Shown here in pieces: positions 29,822-39,004 of a stretch of 64,000 bases of DNA. The notes under the pieces are model-generated. The model did no database searches. It was not told the origin of the DNA and saw only the letters and a program-made list of their open reading frames with translations. The DNA comes from Nannocystis exedens (GTDB lineage: Bacteria > Myxococcota_A > Polyangia > Polyangiales > Polyangiaceae), in contig CAMAVR010000001.1 of the NCBI GenBank assembly GCA_945861885.1, positions 148,886 through 212,885 of the forward strand, written 5' to 3'. The stretch's first letter is position 1; each line of letters begins with the position of its first letter. Position numbers and translations under genes: made by a program.

Positions 29822-31354
29822 GTGAACCCTTTTGGCACTGTGGCGGTTACGCTCGCCATCTATATATTTTTCGGCCTTTACGCGCTGTTTTTGTATGTGA
29901 AGCGGCGCGAAGATCATGAGTATGGCGTCTTTGCGCTCCTTTGCCTTGCTCTTGTCGCGCATGGCGTCGGTCGCTTTTTTGCGTTTCGTGCGGAGTCGGT
30001 TGGGAATGTTGAGGCGGCTTGTCGGCTTGAGCTCTTTGGTCTGAGCACAGCGTTTGCTCTTACGCTGCATCTCGCGCTTGTTTTTTCGCAGAGTGGTGGG
30101 TTTCGTCGGTGGTTAGTCATTCTGTATGCGGCGGCCGGTGGGTTTGAGATTTTGAATGCGCGCGGGCTCCTTCACTCGTCCGCGCTGCGGCTACTTCCGT
30201 CGCAAAGCACCGATTGGAATTTGGCGAATGCGCCGAGCGAGATCGGGATTGTTCGATTTTTTGCCTGCGCCGCGGCGACGGCGGTAGCTCTCTTTCTGTT
30301 TGCTCGCGCGTATGTGCGGGGGAAGCGCGAGGCGCTTGGCATCGTGATCGGCGCGACGATTTTGCTGGCGACAACGATCAACGATGCGATTGCCGCGGTC
30401 GCGTTTGTTGCGGTGCCGGAGCTTCTCGAGTTTGGGTTTGTCGCGTTTTCGCTAGGCGTGTCAACGACGGTTGGTGTCCGCTATTCGACGCAAGCTGGCG
30501 AGCTTGAGCGAAAAACCGTGGAGCTTCGCGCGAAGACGCGTGAGCTTCGCGTTTCATATGACGAGCTTCAAATTGCGCACGAAGAGCTTGTGCGAAAAGA
30601 GCAGCTGGCGGTGGTCGGTGAGCTCGCTGCGGTGATTGCACACGAAGTGCGAAACCCGCTCGCCGTGATTTCAAACGCTGTCGCGGGGCTTCGTAAGTCG
30701 AGTATTCGCCCCGACGATCGCGAAACGCTGTTGTCGATTCTTGAAGAAGAGACTTTGCGATTGAATCGGCTCGTGACCGATCTGCTTCGGTACGCGCGCC
30801 CAGTGAATTTGCAATACGCGCTGATCATGGTGCACGATATTCTCGAGAAATCGGCCACTATTTTGCGCAAAGACCACCCGGCGGTCGCTGTCAATTTTGA
30901 TTTCACGACGAGCGAGCCGATTTGGGGCGATAGCAATTCGCTTCGACAAGTGTTCGACAACTTGATCGCCAATGCGCTTCAAGCGATGGGCGGGTTCGGT
31001 ACATTGACACTTCGCGTCCGCGCTTGGAGCGACGCCGATTCGGAAAAAGAGATCGGCCCTGCGCCGACTGAAGAGCACGTTCGGCTCGAGCAAAACTGCG
31101 GGGTTGCGATCGACGTGATCGATACCGGCGAGGGGATGGACACAAGTGTGCGAGCCCGCGCGCGCGACCCATTTTTTACGACGCGCCCGAGCGGTACCGG
31201 CTTAGGGCTGGCGATCGTCGATCGGATTGTAGAAGCGCACGGCGGGCGTCTTGTGATCGAGAGTGGTCCCGGGAGCGGGACGCATGTCAGCGTTGTTTTG
31301 CCGCGTGGGTCTGCCCAGGGTCCGAAAAAAGAGCGTTGGAGGGCTGAGTCGTGA
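29822..31354 (+). CDS. Membrane sensor histidine kinase
   Basis: 510 residues from a GTG. Residues 1-225 hold about seven hydrophobic segments (7TM-type sensor). A short coiled coil (ELERKTVELRAKTREL...) then leads to the HisKA domain, with the phospho-accepting H274 in VIAHEVRNPLAVISNA. The ATPase domain has DNLIANALQAM (N box), DTGEGMD (G1), DPFFTTRPSGTGLGLAIV (F/G2) and a final GSGTHVSVVLP. The stop overlaps the bioA start (GTGA). No response regulator is adjacent; the NtrC-type regulator at 46509 is a possible but unproven partner. Confidence 0.92.
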   Translation: MNPFGTVAVTLAIYIFFGLYALFLYVKRREDHEYGVFALLCLALVAHGVGRFFAFRAESVGNVEAACRLELFGLSTAFALTLHLALVFSQSGGFRRWLVILYAAAGGFEILNARGLLHSSALRLLPSQSTDWNLANAPSEIGIVRFFACAAATAVALFLFARAYVRGKREALGIVIGATILLATTINDAIAAVAFVAVPELLEFGFVAFSLGVSTTVGVRYSTQAGELERKTVELRAKTRELRVSYDELQIAHEELVRKEQLAVVGELAAVIAHEVRNPLAVISNAVAGLRKSSIRPDDRETLLSILEEETLRLNRLVTDLLRYARPVNLQYALIMVHDILEKSATILRKDHPAVAVNFDFTTSEPIWGDSNSLRQVFDNLIANALQAMGGFGTLTLRVRAWSDADSEKEIGPAPTEEHVRLEQNCGVAIDVIDTGEGMDTSVRARARDPFFTTRPSGTGLGLAIVDRIVEAHGGRLVIESGPGSGTHVSVVLPRGSAQGPKKERWRAES

Positions 31355-32703
31355 GGGCGACCGGGGCTGCCGAGATGCGCGCGCAGACGGTCGCGCTCGA
31401 CAAGCGGCATGTGTGGCATCCGTACACGCCGATGCAGCAGTACATCGCGAATGTCGATCCGCTTGTGATTACGCGAGCCAAAGGGGTCTATCTCGAAGAT
31501 GCAAACGGGCGCCGTTACATCGACGGAAACAGCTCGTGGTGGGTCGCGGCACTTGGTCACGGGCATCCGCGCCTTCTGCGGGCGCTTGCAAATCAGGCCG
31601 AAATGCTCGCCCATTGCGCGCTTGGGGGGATTACGCATGAACCTGCCGCAAAGCTTGCCGAAGAGCTCGTGGCGGTGGCGCCGCGTGGGCTTAATCACGT
31701 GTTCTATTCGGACAACGGGTCGACAGCGATCGAAGTCGCGGTGCGGATGGCCGGGCAGATGTGGCAGCAGGTCGGACAGCCACGAAAAAAGCGTTTCGTC
31801 GCGCTCGAGGGGGCGTTTCACGGCGATACGCTGGGCGCGGCGTGCCTTGGGGGGATCGATGTGTTTCGCGGGGGGATGGGCGGCGTCACGTTCGATTTGG
31901 TGCGACTGCCTGTTGTGGGTAGCGGTCAGGGGGACGGCGCTTACGCCGCGGGGTATGAGGCGATTGTTGATTTGATTTCGCGCTGTTCAGACGAAATTGC
32001 TGCGGTAGTAGTTGAACCGATTGTGCAAGGGGCGGCGGGGATGCGAATCGTCCCCCCCGAGTATTTGAAACAAGTTTCAAATGCATGCGCGCAGCATGAT
32101 GTTCTGCTGATCGCGGACGAAGTGTTCAGCGGCTACGGGCGAACGGGGGCCATGTGGGGGTGCGAGCACGCTGGCGTTGTCCCCGACATCATGTGCATCG
32201 GGAAGGCGTTCGCGTCGATCATCCCGATGGCGGCGACATTGGCGAGCGATCGCGTTTTTGAGGCATTTTTAGGCGATAAATCGCGAGCGCTGTATTACGG
32301 GCATACGTTTTCGGGCAATCCGATCGGCGCGGCATTGGCGCGCGAAGTGTTAGCAATCTATCGCGACGAAAAAGTCTTAGAGCAAGTTGCGCGAAACGCG
32401 CCGGTTATCGCGCGAGCATTTGAGCGAATAAGCGCGATCAGAGGCGTTACGCGAGTGCGGTCGATCGGGATGATCGGAGCCGCCGATTTGGAAGCGCCGG
32501 TATCGAGCGACGAAAGTGGCGCGCGCGGTGGGTATTTCGGAGAGATTGGCTGGCGAGTGTACGAAGAGGGGCTCAAGCGCGGCGCGTATTTGCGGCCGCT
32601 CGGGAGCACCGTATACGTCGCGCCTCCGCTAGTGATCTCGGAACGCGAGCTGACAGAGTTGATGACGATCTTCGAAGAGAGTGTGCGCGCGGCACTGAAG
32701 TGA
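31351..32703 (+). CDS. bioA: Adenosylmethionine-8-amino-7-oxononanoate aminotransferase
   Basis: 450 residues, class III PLP aminotransferase. It makes 7,8-diaminopelargonate from KAPA in biotin synthesis. Family signatures: DKRHVWHPYTPM near the start, NGSTAIEVAVRMAGQMW, VVVEPIVQGAAGM, LIADEVFSGYGRTG and the PLP-Lys K285 in CIGKAFAS. The start overlaps the histidine-kinase stop by GTGA, an odd partner for a biotin gene. Other bio genes are not next to it. Confidence 0.93.
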   Translation: MRATGAAEMRAQTVALDKRHVWHPYTPMQQYIANVDPLVITRAKGVYLEDANGRRYIDGNSSWWVAALGHGHPRLLRALANQAEMLAHCALGGITHEPAAKLAEELVAVAPRGLNHVFYSDNGSTAIEVAVRMAGQMWQQVGQPRKKRFVALEGAFHGDTLGAACLGGIDVFRGGMGGVTFDLVRLPVVGSGQGDGAYAAGYEAIVDLISRCSDEIAAVVVEPIVQGAAGMRIVPPEYLKQVSNACAQHDVLLIADEVFSGYGRTGAMWGCEHAGVVPDIMCIGKAFASIIPMAATLASDRVFEAFLGDKSRALYYGHTFSGNPIGAALAREVLAIYRDEKVLEQVARNAPVIARAFERISAIRGVTRVRSIGMIGAADLEAPVSSDESGARGGYFGEIGWRVYEEGLKRGAYLRPLGSTVYVAPPLVISERELTELMTIFEESVRAALK

Positions 32704-32733
32704 CGGCCGTTGTGCCGCTGCGGCGCCGAAGAG

Positions 32734-33939
32734 TCACACGCAATCCCAACGGGTTACGCTGACGTTCTCGCCTTTATCTACAGCCCCCTCGCCTGCTTCG
32801 ATTTTTGCGAGGCCGTCGCTTGAGGCTAGGCTCGTTGTCGTTGCGGAGAGCTGGTTTTCTGCAGGAATTGCCCACAATTCGCCATCTTTTTCTTCTAGGC
32901 GAACTCGGATGAACTCTGCGCGGGCAGACTTCTTATAGGCGGCGCTTAGCCTCGCGCGTACTGCCATTGCGGTGGGCTTTCTGTCCCCTTGCATGGCGCG
33001 GAGAAGCGGCATGCCGAACAGCGCGAATGTCACTAGCGCGCTCGCTGGATTTCCTGGGAGGCCTAGGAGATGCGCGGCTCTTCGCGTTCCGTAGGCTATC
33101 GGTTTTCCTGGCTTCATTTTTACGCGCCAGAAGTCGAGCTCTATTCCAAGTCGTTCTAGTGCTGGTCGGACCAAGTCGTGGTCGCCAACGCTGACCCCGC
33201 CTACTGTGAGTGTAAGGTCGCAGCGGCTCATGGCAGCGTCGATCGCTTGCTCGATAGCGTCTGCGCGATCGGGGACGATTGCAACGTGTTCTATATCGGC
33301 GGCTTGCGATGCCATAGCGGCAAGAGCGGCGCTGATTGCCTCGGGAATTTGCGCGCTATTTGCGCCGATGTCGCCAGCTTCGCGCAGTTCGTCGCCAGTG
33401 CAGACAATTGCAACGCGTGGGCGCCGCGATACCACTACTCTGCCGCGGTCAGCCGCAGCGATCGCGCAGAGCGTGGCTGGTGTTATGCGCGTACCAATCT
33501 GCACGGCAATCGCCCCCTCGCGCATATCGTTGCCGCGAGGCCGAACACACGCGCGTGCAAGAGGGCGCTTATTGATCACGATCGCGCCCCCTCTTTCATC
33601 TAAACCGACATCCTCTTGCGGGATCACGGCATCAGCGCGCGCCGGCATTGGCGCTCCGGTAAAAATTCTACAAGCGCTCATCGGCGCAAGCGCAGCTGCC
33701 TCGCGCCCCGCGCGGCTCTCGGCCGACACTGCCACTCGCCATGGCCCTGCACCTTGCAAATCGCTTGCCGCGACGGCGTAACCGTCCATTGTGCTGGCAT
33801 CGAACGATGGCACATCAAATCGCGCGGTGACCGATTCACGCAGAACGCGCCCGGCGGCGTGCTGAAGCGGCACCGATTCGGCATCGAGCGGCGTTACCGC
33901 GTCCAACAGGAGGGTTCGCGCTTGTTCATAAGTGAGCAT
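32734..33939 (-). CDS. moeA: Molybdopterin molybdenumtransferase
   Basis: 401 residues with the ATG at 33939, where family homology begins (MLTYEQARTLLLDAV); a GTG at 33981 would add 14 residues. MoeA inserts molybdate into adenylated molybdopterin. Motifs: FDVPSFDASTMDGYAV, IFTGAPMPARADAVIPQE, VRPRGNDMREG, IVCTGDEL, TVGGVSVGDHD, VKMKPGKPIAYG and LLGLPGNPASALVTF. The gene is solitary here, with no other moa or mog genes, and is divergent from the TonB receptor gene. Confidence 0.95.
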   Translation of the reverse strand: MLTYEQARTLLLDAVTPLDAESVPLQHAAGRVLRESVTARFDVPSFDASTMDGYAVAASDLQGAGPWRVAVSAESRAGREAAALAPMSACRIFTGAPMPARADAVIPQEDVGLDERGGAIVINKRPLARACVRPRGNDMREGAIAVQIGTRITPATLCAIAAADRGRVVVSRRPRVAIVCTGDELREAGDIGANSAQIPEAISAALAAMASQAADIEHVAIVPDRADAIEQAIDAAMSRCDLTLTVGGVSVGDHDLVRPALERLGIELDFWRVKMKPGKPIAYGTRRAAHLLGLPGNPASALVTFALFGMPLLRAMQGDRKPTAMAVRARLSAAYKKSARAEFIRVRLEEKDGELWAIPAENQLSATTTSLASSDGLAKIEAGEGAVDKGENVSVTRWDCV

Positions 33940-34011
33940 ATCCTCCGTGGCTGCTTTTTTTTCGACCAATTTAGTCCCCACAAATGCGTCTCTTGAGTAA
34001 CATCGCGCGAA

Positions 34012-36396
34012 ATGATTCGCCGCAGCACTATATCGCCTGCTCGGCTCGCCGGCTTGTTCGCTTTCGCGTTTCTGTCGCCAGCCTCTGCCGCTGCCACAGA
34101 TGAAGTTGATGCGGGCGCCGCTCAGCCGGAGGCACCGCGTGACGATGCGGGCACTCCCGCAGACGCGGTTATTCCGCCTCGCTTGGTGGTTGATTCGCCC
34201 GCTACTTACCCTTCGGATGCTTCTGATGCGGAGCGCGCGGTCGAATCCGTTGTTGTTCTAGTTTTGCAACTCGACGATCGCGGCGCCGTTACGCGCGCCG
34301 AAGTTCGACAGAGCGCCGGTGCGCCCTTTGATGCCGCGGCACTACAAGCTGCGCCCAAGCTTGTTTTTGCACCGGCAACGCGAGGCGGCGTTCCTATCGC
34401 TGTTAAAATAGGGTTTCGCTACACGTTCGATGCCCCAAAACCGCCGGCGCAACTAGAAACTGTTTCACCCCCGCCGGTCGCCGCATCATCATCCGAGACG
34501 ATCGAAGAAGTCACCGTTCGCGGCTCTCGCCCATCGCGCGAAGCGACGCGCGTCACAGTTTCGCGCGACGAGATCGATCACATTCCAGGCACCGGGGGCG
34601 ACGCGCTCCGTTCGATCCAAAATCTCCCCGGTGTGGCGCGGCCACCGCCATACAGCGGTCTGCTTATCGTTCGCGGCTCGGCTCCAGAAGATACAAATAT
34701 TTTTCTCGATGGGACGTCGATCCCTCTCGCCTTTCACCTGGGCGGCCTATCATCGATCGTGCCGTCCGAGCTGCTCGAACGAATCGACTACTACCCCGGG
34801 AATTTTAGCGTCGTGTACGGCCGTGGGACGGGCGGTATGATCGACATAGCGATTCGAAAACCGAAGAGCGATAAGCTTCACGGCCTCGCCCAAGTTGATT
34901 TTATCGACGCCCGCGTCCTTGCCGAAGGGCCGATTGCGAAAACAGGGTGGAACTTCGCCATCGGTGCGCGTCGGTCGTGGATCGACGCGTGGCTCGGACC
35001 GGTGTTGAAAGCGGCCGGCGTGGGGGTGTCAACGGCTCCGCGTTATTATGATTATCAAGCGATTCTGCAGCACGATTTTTCGTCGAAGTCGTCGTTTCAG
35101 CTGACGCTTATCGGCTCGAACGATGGGCTCGAGATCTTAAATTCGTATCCTGATGCAGCGAGGCCGATTTTTAGCGGCACCGTTAATTTTGATACAAACT
35201 TTTTCGTCGCGCAGGCGCGATATGAAACGCGTTTCACTCCGGCGATGTCGCTAAAAACGATGCTTTCGTACAAGCACACCGATATCGATTTTGGCCTCGG
35301 CGTGAACTATTTGCGGATTATTACCAACCCGGTAGCGCTTCGCACCGAGTTGACGCAACGGATCTCGCCGCATGTAACTCAACATACCGGTATCGATTTC
35401 GGCTACGGGCCGTACAGCGTTCGCGTTCGCTTTCCGCAGTTTCGTGCGCCAGGTGAGCCGGCCGGTGCGCCGAACCAAGTGCCGCTCGAAACGCGAAACA
35501 GCGGCGCGTTTTTGCAGCCTGCTGTCTACAGCGAGTGGGAGCTGACGCTGTGGCGTGGTTCGCGCATCGTTCCCGGGCTGCGCGTCGACTACAACAGTCA
35601 GACCGGCACGTGGGATACATCGCCGCGTATTATTGTTCGACAAGATCTGACATCGTCGCCATATCGAACGACAATTAAAGGGTCCACCGGGCTATTTTTT
35701 CAGCCACCGCAACCACCACAGACCGACGCGGTTTTTGGGCAGAGCGGCCTAAAATCGATCCGATCGGTCAGCAGTAGCATCGGCCTCGAGCAAGAACTTT
35801 CGTCGCAAATCGATGCATCGATCGACTTTTATTACAAGGCTCTCGACCGGCTCATAACGCCAAAGGCCGGCAATTCGGGTGAAGGGCGCGTATTTGGCGC
35901 CGAAATGCTTGTTCGGTACAAGCCCGACGCGCGCTTTTTTGGTTGGCTTTCGTACAGCCTTTCGCGCAGCGAGCGGCGCGATTTCCCTGACAAGCCGCTG
36001 CATCTTTTTCAGTACGATCAGACGCACATTCTCACGGTGCTCGGCAGCTACAAAGTTGCTCCGGGGTGGCAAGTTGGCGCGCGATTTCGCCTTGTTTCCG
36101 GCGCGCTTTATACGCCTAATACGTACGGGCCATACGACGCTACATCTGGGAGCGAGCTATCGGTCGCGGCATATCCGCCTTTCGGCTCGCGCATGCCGGC
36201 GTTTCATCAGCTCGATGTGCGCGCTGACCGCACGTGGGAGTTTAAATCGTGGAAGCTTCGCCTCTACCTCGACATTCAGAATGTTTATTACGCGAAAAAT
36301 CCTGAGGGGCTCTCCTACAATTTCAATTCGACGAAGTCGTCGTATGTCACCGGGCTCCCAATTTTGCCGAGCCTTGGCCTTCGCGGAGAGTTTTAG
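34012..36396 (+). CDS. TonB-dependent receptor with an N-terminal TonB_C-like domain
   Basis: 794 residues. A signal peptide (1-27, ending SAAA) is followed by an acidic/Ala linker. Residues ~75-140 resemble the TonB C-terminal fold (VVVLVLQLDDRGAVTRAEVRQSAGAPFDAAAL). Then come a spacer, the TonB-box-like EEVTVRG, the plug (RDEIDHIPGTGGDALRSIQNLPGV, LLIVRGSAPEDTNIFLDGT) and a 22-strand-type beta-barrel to the C-terminus (SLGLRGEF). It would import a bulky nutrient through the outer membrane. The lipoprotein gene 2 bp downstream probably encodes its surface partner. Ligand unknown. Confidence 0.9.
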   Translation: MIRRSTISPARLAGLFAFAFLSPASAAATDEVDAGAAQPEAPRDDAGTPADAVIPPRLVVDSPATYPSDASDAERAVESVVVLVLQLDDRGAVTRAEVRQSAGAPFDAAALQAAPKLVFAPATRGGVPIAVKIGFRYTFDAPKPPAQLETVSPPPVAASSSETIEEVTVRGSRPSREATRVTVSRDEIDHIPGTGGDALRSIQNLPGVARPPPYSGLLIVRGSAPEDTNIFLDGTSIPLAFHLGGLSSIVPSELLERIDYYPGNFSVVYGRGTGGMIDIAIRKPKSDKLHGLAQVDFIDARVLAEGPIAKTGWNFAIGARRSWIDAWLGPVLKAAGVGVSTAPRYYDYQAILQHDFSSKSSFQLTLIGSNDGLEILNSYPDAARPIFSGTVNFDTNFFVAQARYETRFTPAMSLKTMLSYKHTDIDFGLGVNYLRIITNPVALRTELTQRISPHVTQHTGIDFGYGPYSVRVRFPQFRAPGEPAGAPNQVPLETRNSGAFLQPAVYSEWELTLWRGSRIVPGLRVDYNSQTGTWDTSPRIIVRQDLTSSPYRTTIKGSTGLFFQPPQPPQTDAVFGQSGLKSIRSVSSSIGLEQELSSQIDASIDFYYKALDRLITPKAGNSGEGRVFGAEMLVRYKPDARFFGWLSYSLSRSERRDFPDKPLHLFQYDQTHILTVLGSYKVAPGWQVGARFRLVSGALYTPNTYGPYDATSGSELSVAAYPPFGSRMPAFHQLDVRADRTWEFKSWKLRLYLDIQNVYYAKNPEGLSYNFNSTKSSYVTGLPILPSLGLRGEF

Positions 36397-36398
36397 CG

Positions 36399-37373
36399 AT
36401 GAACCGACGTGAGTCCTCAGCGCGTGGGTTTGTACTTGCGGCGCTCGTGATGCTCGGGGTGCTCGGGTGCGATCAACCCGACTTTACGCCTCGCAACCAG
36501 ATCGAGAGCGTGCGGATTTTGGCGAGCCGCGCCAACAAGCCGTACGCGCAACCCGGCGACGCGATCACCATCGACGTTCTTGCGGTTGACGGTCGCCCCG
36601 CGGTGCCGGCGCCGACCGCGCCGATGAAAGTCTACTGGCTCCCGGCCCCTTGCATCAACCCGCCCGCTGATGCGTATTATGCTTGTTTTCCAGCGTTTGC
36701 GAGCACATTTGTCGCCAATGCCGATGCGACGCCGAAGCTTATCGCGGGCGATCAATTTTCGTTTCAAATGCCGCTCGACGCAATATCGGGGCACGCGGTC
36801 GTTCCTGGCCTTCCGAATTATGGCATCGCGATCGCGTTTAGTATCGCTTGCGCGGGGCATGTCGAATACGCGCCGCCGCCGCCCGGTGGTGCGCTCAATC
36901 AAATTCCATTTGGCTGCTTCGACGAAGCGCGCAATCGCCTTGGGCCGGACGATTTCGTTTTTGCGTTTTCGACCGTCTACGCGTTCGCCGATCGAGCGAC
37001 TTCGAATCCGGCGATCGCGTCGCTGTCGTTCGACAACCAACCGGTCGATCTTGCTCGAGGCATATCGGTCGCGCAGTGCACCGAAGAAGATTTAGACGAC
37101 TGCACGAAGACCGACATCGAAGCGAATGTCGCCATCGGCAGCGCAGAGACTTTTGGAGCCGACCACGAGAGCGCTTGGGTCGATTATTATACGACGGTCG
37201 GCAAGGTTAGATACAATCGAGTCGTTGTTTTTGACGTTAAGCGCGGTGCGATCGGAAGCACGGCGAATGAGTTCTATTCGCCGCTATCGAAAGGCGACGG
37301 GCGGCTGTTTGCTGTGGTGCATGACAGTCGGTCGGGTGTGAATTGGATTGAAGTGCCGATTCAGACTCGGTGA
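36399..37373 (+). CDS. Lipoprotein partner of the TonB-dependent receptor
   Basis: 324 residues. The lipobox VLGC (Cys at 24) follows a clean hydrophobic stretch. The mature part begins with an Ig-like stretch (IESVRILASRANKPYAQPGDAITIDVLAVDG) and contains several Cys pairs (PCINPP...YYACFP, IACAGH...FGCFDE), so it is likely disulfide-bonded outside the cytoplasm. It starts 2 bp after the receptor stop, so co-expression is expected. No enzyme motif is seen. Its 3' end overlaps the opposite-strand PH gene by 13 bp. Confidence 0.8.
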   Translation: MNRRESSARGFVLAALVMLGVLGCDQPDFTPRNQIESVRILASRANKPYAQPGDAITIDVLAVDGRPAVPAPTAPMKVYWLPAPCINPPADAYYACFPAFASTFVANADATPKLIAGDQFSFQMPLDAISGHAVVPGLPNYGIAIAFSIACAGHVEYAPPPPGGALNQIPFGCFDEARNRLGPDDFVFAFSTVYAFADRATSNPAIASLSFDNQPVDLARGISVAQCTEEDLDDCTKTDIEANVAIGSAETFGADHESAWVDYYTTVGKVRYNRVVVFDVKRGAIGSTANEFYSPLSKGDGRLFAVVHDSRSGVNWIEVPIQTR

Positions 37374-38443
37374 GGGGGCGGCGAGTCTGAGAGAATTGCG
37401 CTTACAACTGATGGGTCGTCTATCGCGAGCAGCGCTGGGCTTAGTTCTGAGTCGCCCCCTGCTACGATGGCGCCGCTTGCGATTAGGGCGCGGGCGTTTG
37501 GCCTATCGATGATGAGGAATAGATCGTGGAGGCGCCCTGAAGTTGTCTGAACGACGTAAGAAATTTTTGCGCGATCTAGCAATAATTCGCTATTTCCTCG
37601 CTGAATAATGACTCTTTTGTCGGTCACGGTGTAGCGCGTGCCGCGCGCCGCTCTTACCGGTGCGAAGAACGCCGCGTAGACAAACGCTAGCGCGACGCCT
37701 GACGCCAAAAAGATCGACATGGCGACGGCAAGAATGAAAATCGCGGCTAGTCCCACCGAAAGCGACTGCGCTTCGATCACGCGGCTTGTCAGCGGGATGA
37801 ATCGAAGCCACATCCGCACAGCGGTGGCGACCATCACTACGGATCCGAAGGCGAGCGTGATTCGCTTGATATTCCATGTCGCTGCGTGCGATTTCGCGGT
37901 CCATAGAACACGTTCTCCCGACTCTTCATTTTGCGACTCGGGGTCAATGCTCGCGGGGGATGCTTCGCCACGAATCAGTTGCCATAAACGGTCTGGTGCG
38001 TCGATGCCGCTCAATCGAATCGTCAGCGTTTGCCCGAGTGAGCCGGTCGGAATAGTGCGTACAAGGACGAGGTCGCCGCGCTTCTTGGATGCGTCATCCC
38101 AGTGAATTCGCGCGTAGCTGATCGCTTCGCGCGAGATCGATCGCGAAAAGCCACCCCGCCGCCAAATGACATGATTTTCGGTGACGCAGTATTCGACGCC
38201 AGCTCTCCAGATAAGCGGCACTTTCCAGCAAAGAAGCGCCATCGAGGCCATCCACGCGGACGACACGAGAAGATTCGTCGGCGACGCGCCCGAAACGCGC
38301 GACACGAGTACCGCGAATGATAGCGCCACGAGCGAGCCGACAATGCCGACGAGCGTGCCAGCGCGACACAGTAGCGGCAGGTGACTCGACACTGGGGCGC
38401 CGCGCCATACAATCGGTTCAAAAAATAGAGCGTCGCGTTCCAT
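37361..38443 (-). CDS. Membrane protein with bacterial PH-like domains
   Basis: 360 residues with four to five hydrophobic segments: two near 27-80 and two near 195-260. Two PH-like (bPH2/YdbS) segments follow the membrane pairs: YCVTENHVIWRRGGFSRSISREAISYARI and YTVTDKRVIIQRGNSELLLDRAKISYV, the typical 'ytvTdkRvii..G' signature. Membrane-associated; role unknown. The ribosome site GGGAG lies in the 3' arm of a hairpin directly upstream, which could limit translation. Confidence 0.82.
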   Translation of the reverse strand: MERDALFFEPIVWRGAPVSSHLPLLCRAGTLVGIVGSLVALSFAVLVSRVSGASPTNLLVSSAWMASMALLCWKVPLIWRAGVEYCVTENHVIWRRGGFSRSISREAISYARIHWDDASKKRGDLVLVRTIPTGSLGQTLTIRLSGIDAPDRLWQLIRGEASPASIDPESQNEESGERVLWTAKSHAATWNIKRITLAFGSVVMVATAVRMWLRFIPLTSRVIEAQSLSVGLAAIFILAVAMSIFLASGVALAFVYAAFFAPVRAARGTRYTVTDKRVIIQRGNSELLLDRAKISYVVQTTSGRLHDLFLIIDRPNARALIASGAIVAGGDSELSPALLAIDDPSVVSAILSDSPPPHRV

Positions 38444-38448
38444 CGAGA

Positions 38449-38487
38449 TCTCCCGTCATGGGAGAGCGAATCTCCCGTTATGGGAGA
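38449..38487 (-). promoter_or_regulatory. Two tandem hairpins over the ribosome site of the PH-domain gene
   Basis: TCTCCC-GTCAT-GGGAGA (38449-38465) and TCTCCC-GTTAT-GGGAGA (38471-38487) are near-identical 6-bp stems in tandem. On the minus-strand transcript the last GGGAGA lies about 6-7 nt before the ATG at 38443 and would be its Shine-Dalgarno, paired within the stem. They also follow the dCMP deaminase stop (38508), so they may double as its 3' end structure. Confidence 0.5.
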
Positions 38488-38507
38488 GCGGCCGATGGCG
38501 TTAACTC

Positions 38508-38948
38508 TTAAGCCTTTGTGCGATCGGATGCATCGACCAGCTCGATCCCGATGCGGGCGGATGTCTCGAAAATGCGGGCGTCGCGGTAAAACTCACCAAA
38601 AACGATGCGCATGATCCCCGCATTGGCGATAAGCTTAAAACAGCTCCAGCAGGGCGACGCAGTGACATAAATCGCCGCCCCATCGACCCGGGCGCCGTTG
38701 CGAGCGGCCTGAACAATCGCGTTCGCCTCGGCATGCACTGTGCGCACACAGTGTCCTTCATCCATCATGTGGCCATCTTCATCGCAGTGCGGGAGACCGC
38801 GAATCGACCCGTTGTAGCCGGTCGCTAAAATGCACTTGTCGCGAACAACCACCGCGCCGACAAACTTGCGATCGCAAGTGGAGCGTGTCGCCACCTCGCG
38901 AGCAATGTTCATAAAGTACTCGTCCCAGCTCACGCGCTCACGAATCAT
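38508..38948 (-). CDS. dCMP deaminase / ComEB-type deoxycytidylate deaminase
   Basis: 146 residues. The zinc-dependent deaminase motifs are TVHAEANAI (zinc His and catalytic Glu) and SPCWSCFKLIANAGI (two zinc Cys). An extra Cys/His-containing segment (PHCDEDGHMMDEGHCVR) is characteristic of dCMP deaminases. It converts dCMP to dUMP, feeding dTMP synthesis; dut at 48 kb supplies the same pool. Confidence 0.92.
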   Translation of the reverse strand: MIRERVSWDEYFMNIAREVATRSTCDRKFVGAVVVRDKCILATGYNGSIRGLPHCDEDGHMMDEGHCVRTVHAEANAIVQAARNGARVDGAAIYVTASPCWSCFKLIANAGIMRIVFGEFYRDARIFETSARIGIELVDASDRTKA

Positions 38949-39004
38949 CGATCGGCAACCTATCAGAAGCGAGCGTTAGGGTGTGATTTCGAAATCTGAT
39001 CTGC

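Noticed and set aside
30979-31821. 280-codon minus-strand frame over the kinase/bioA junction
   Set aside because: Antisense to two clear enzymes; no ribosome site and no motif.
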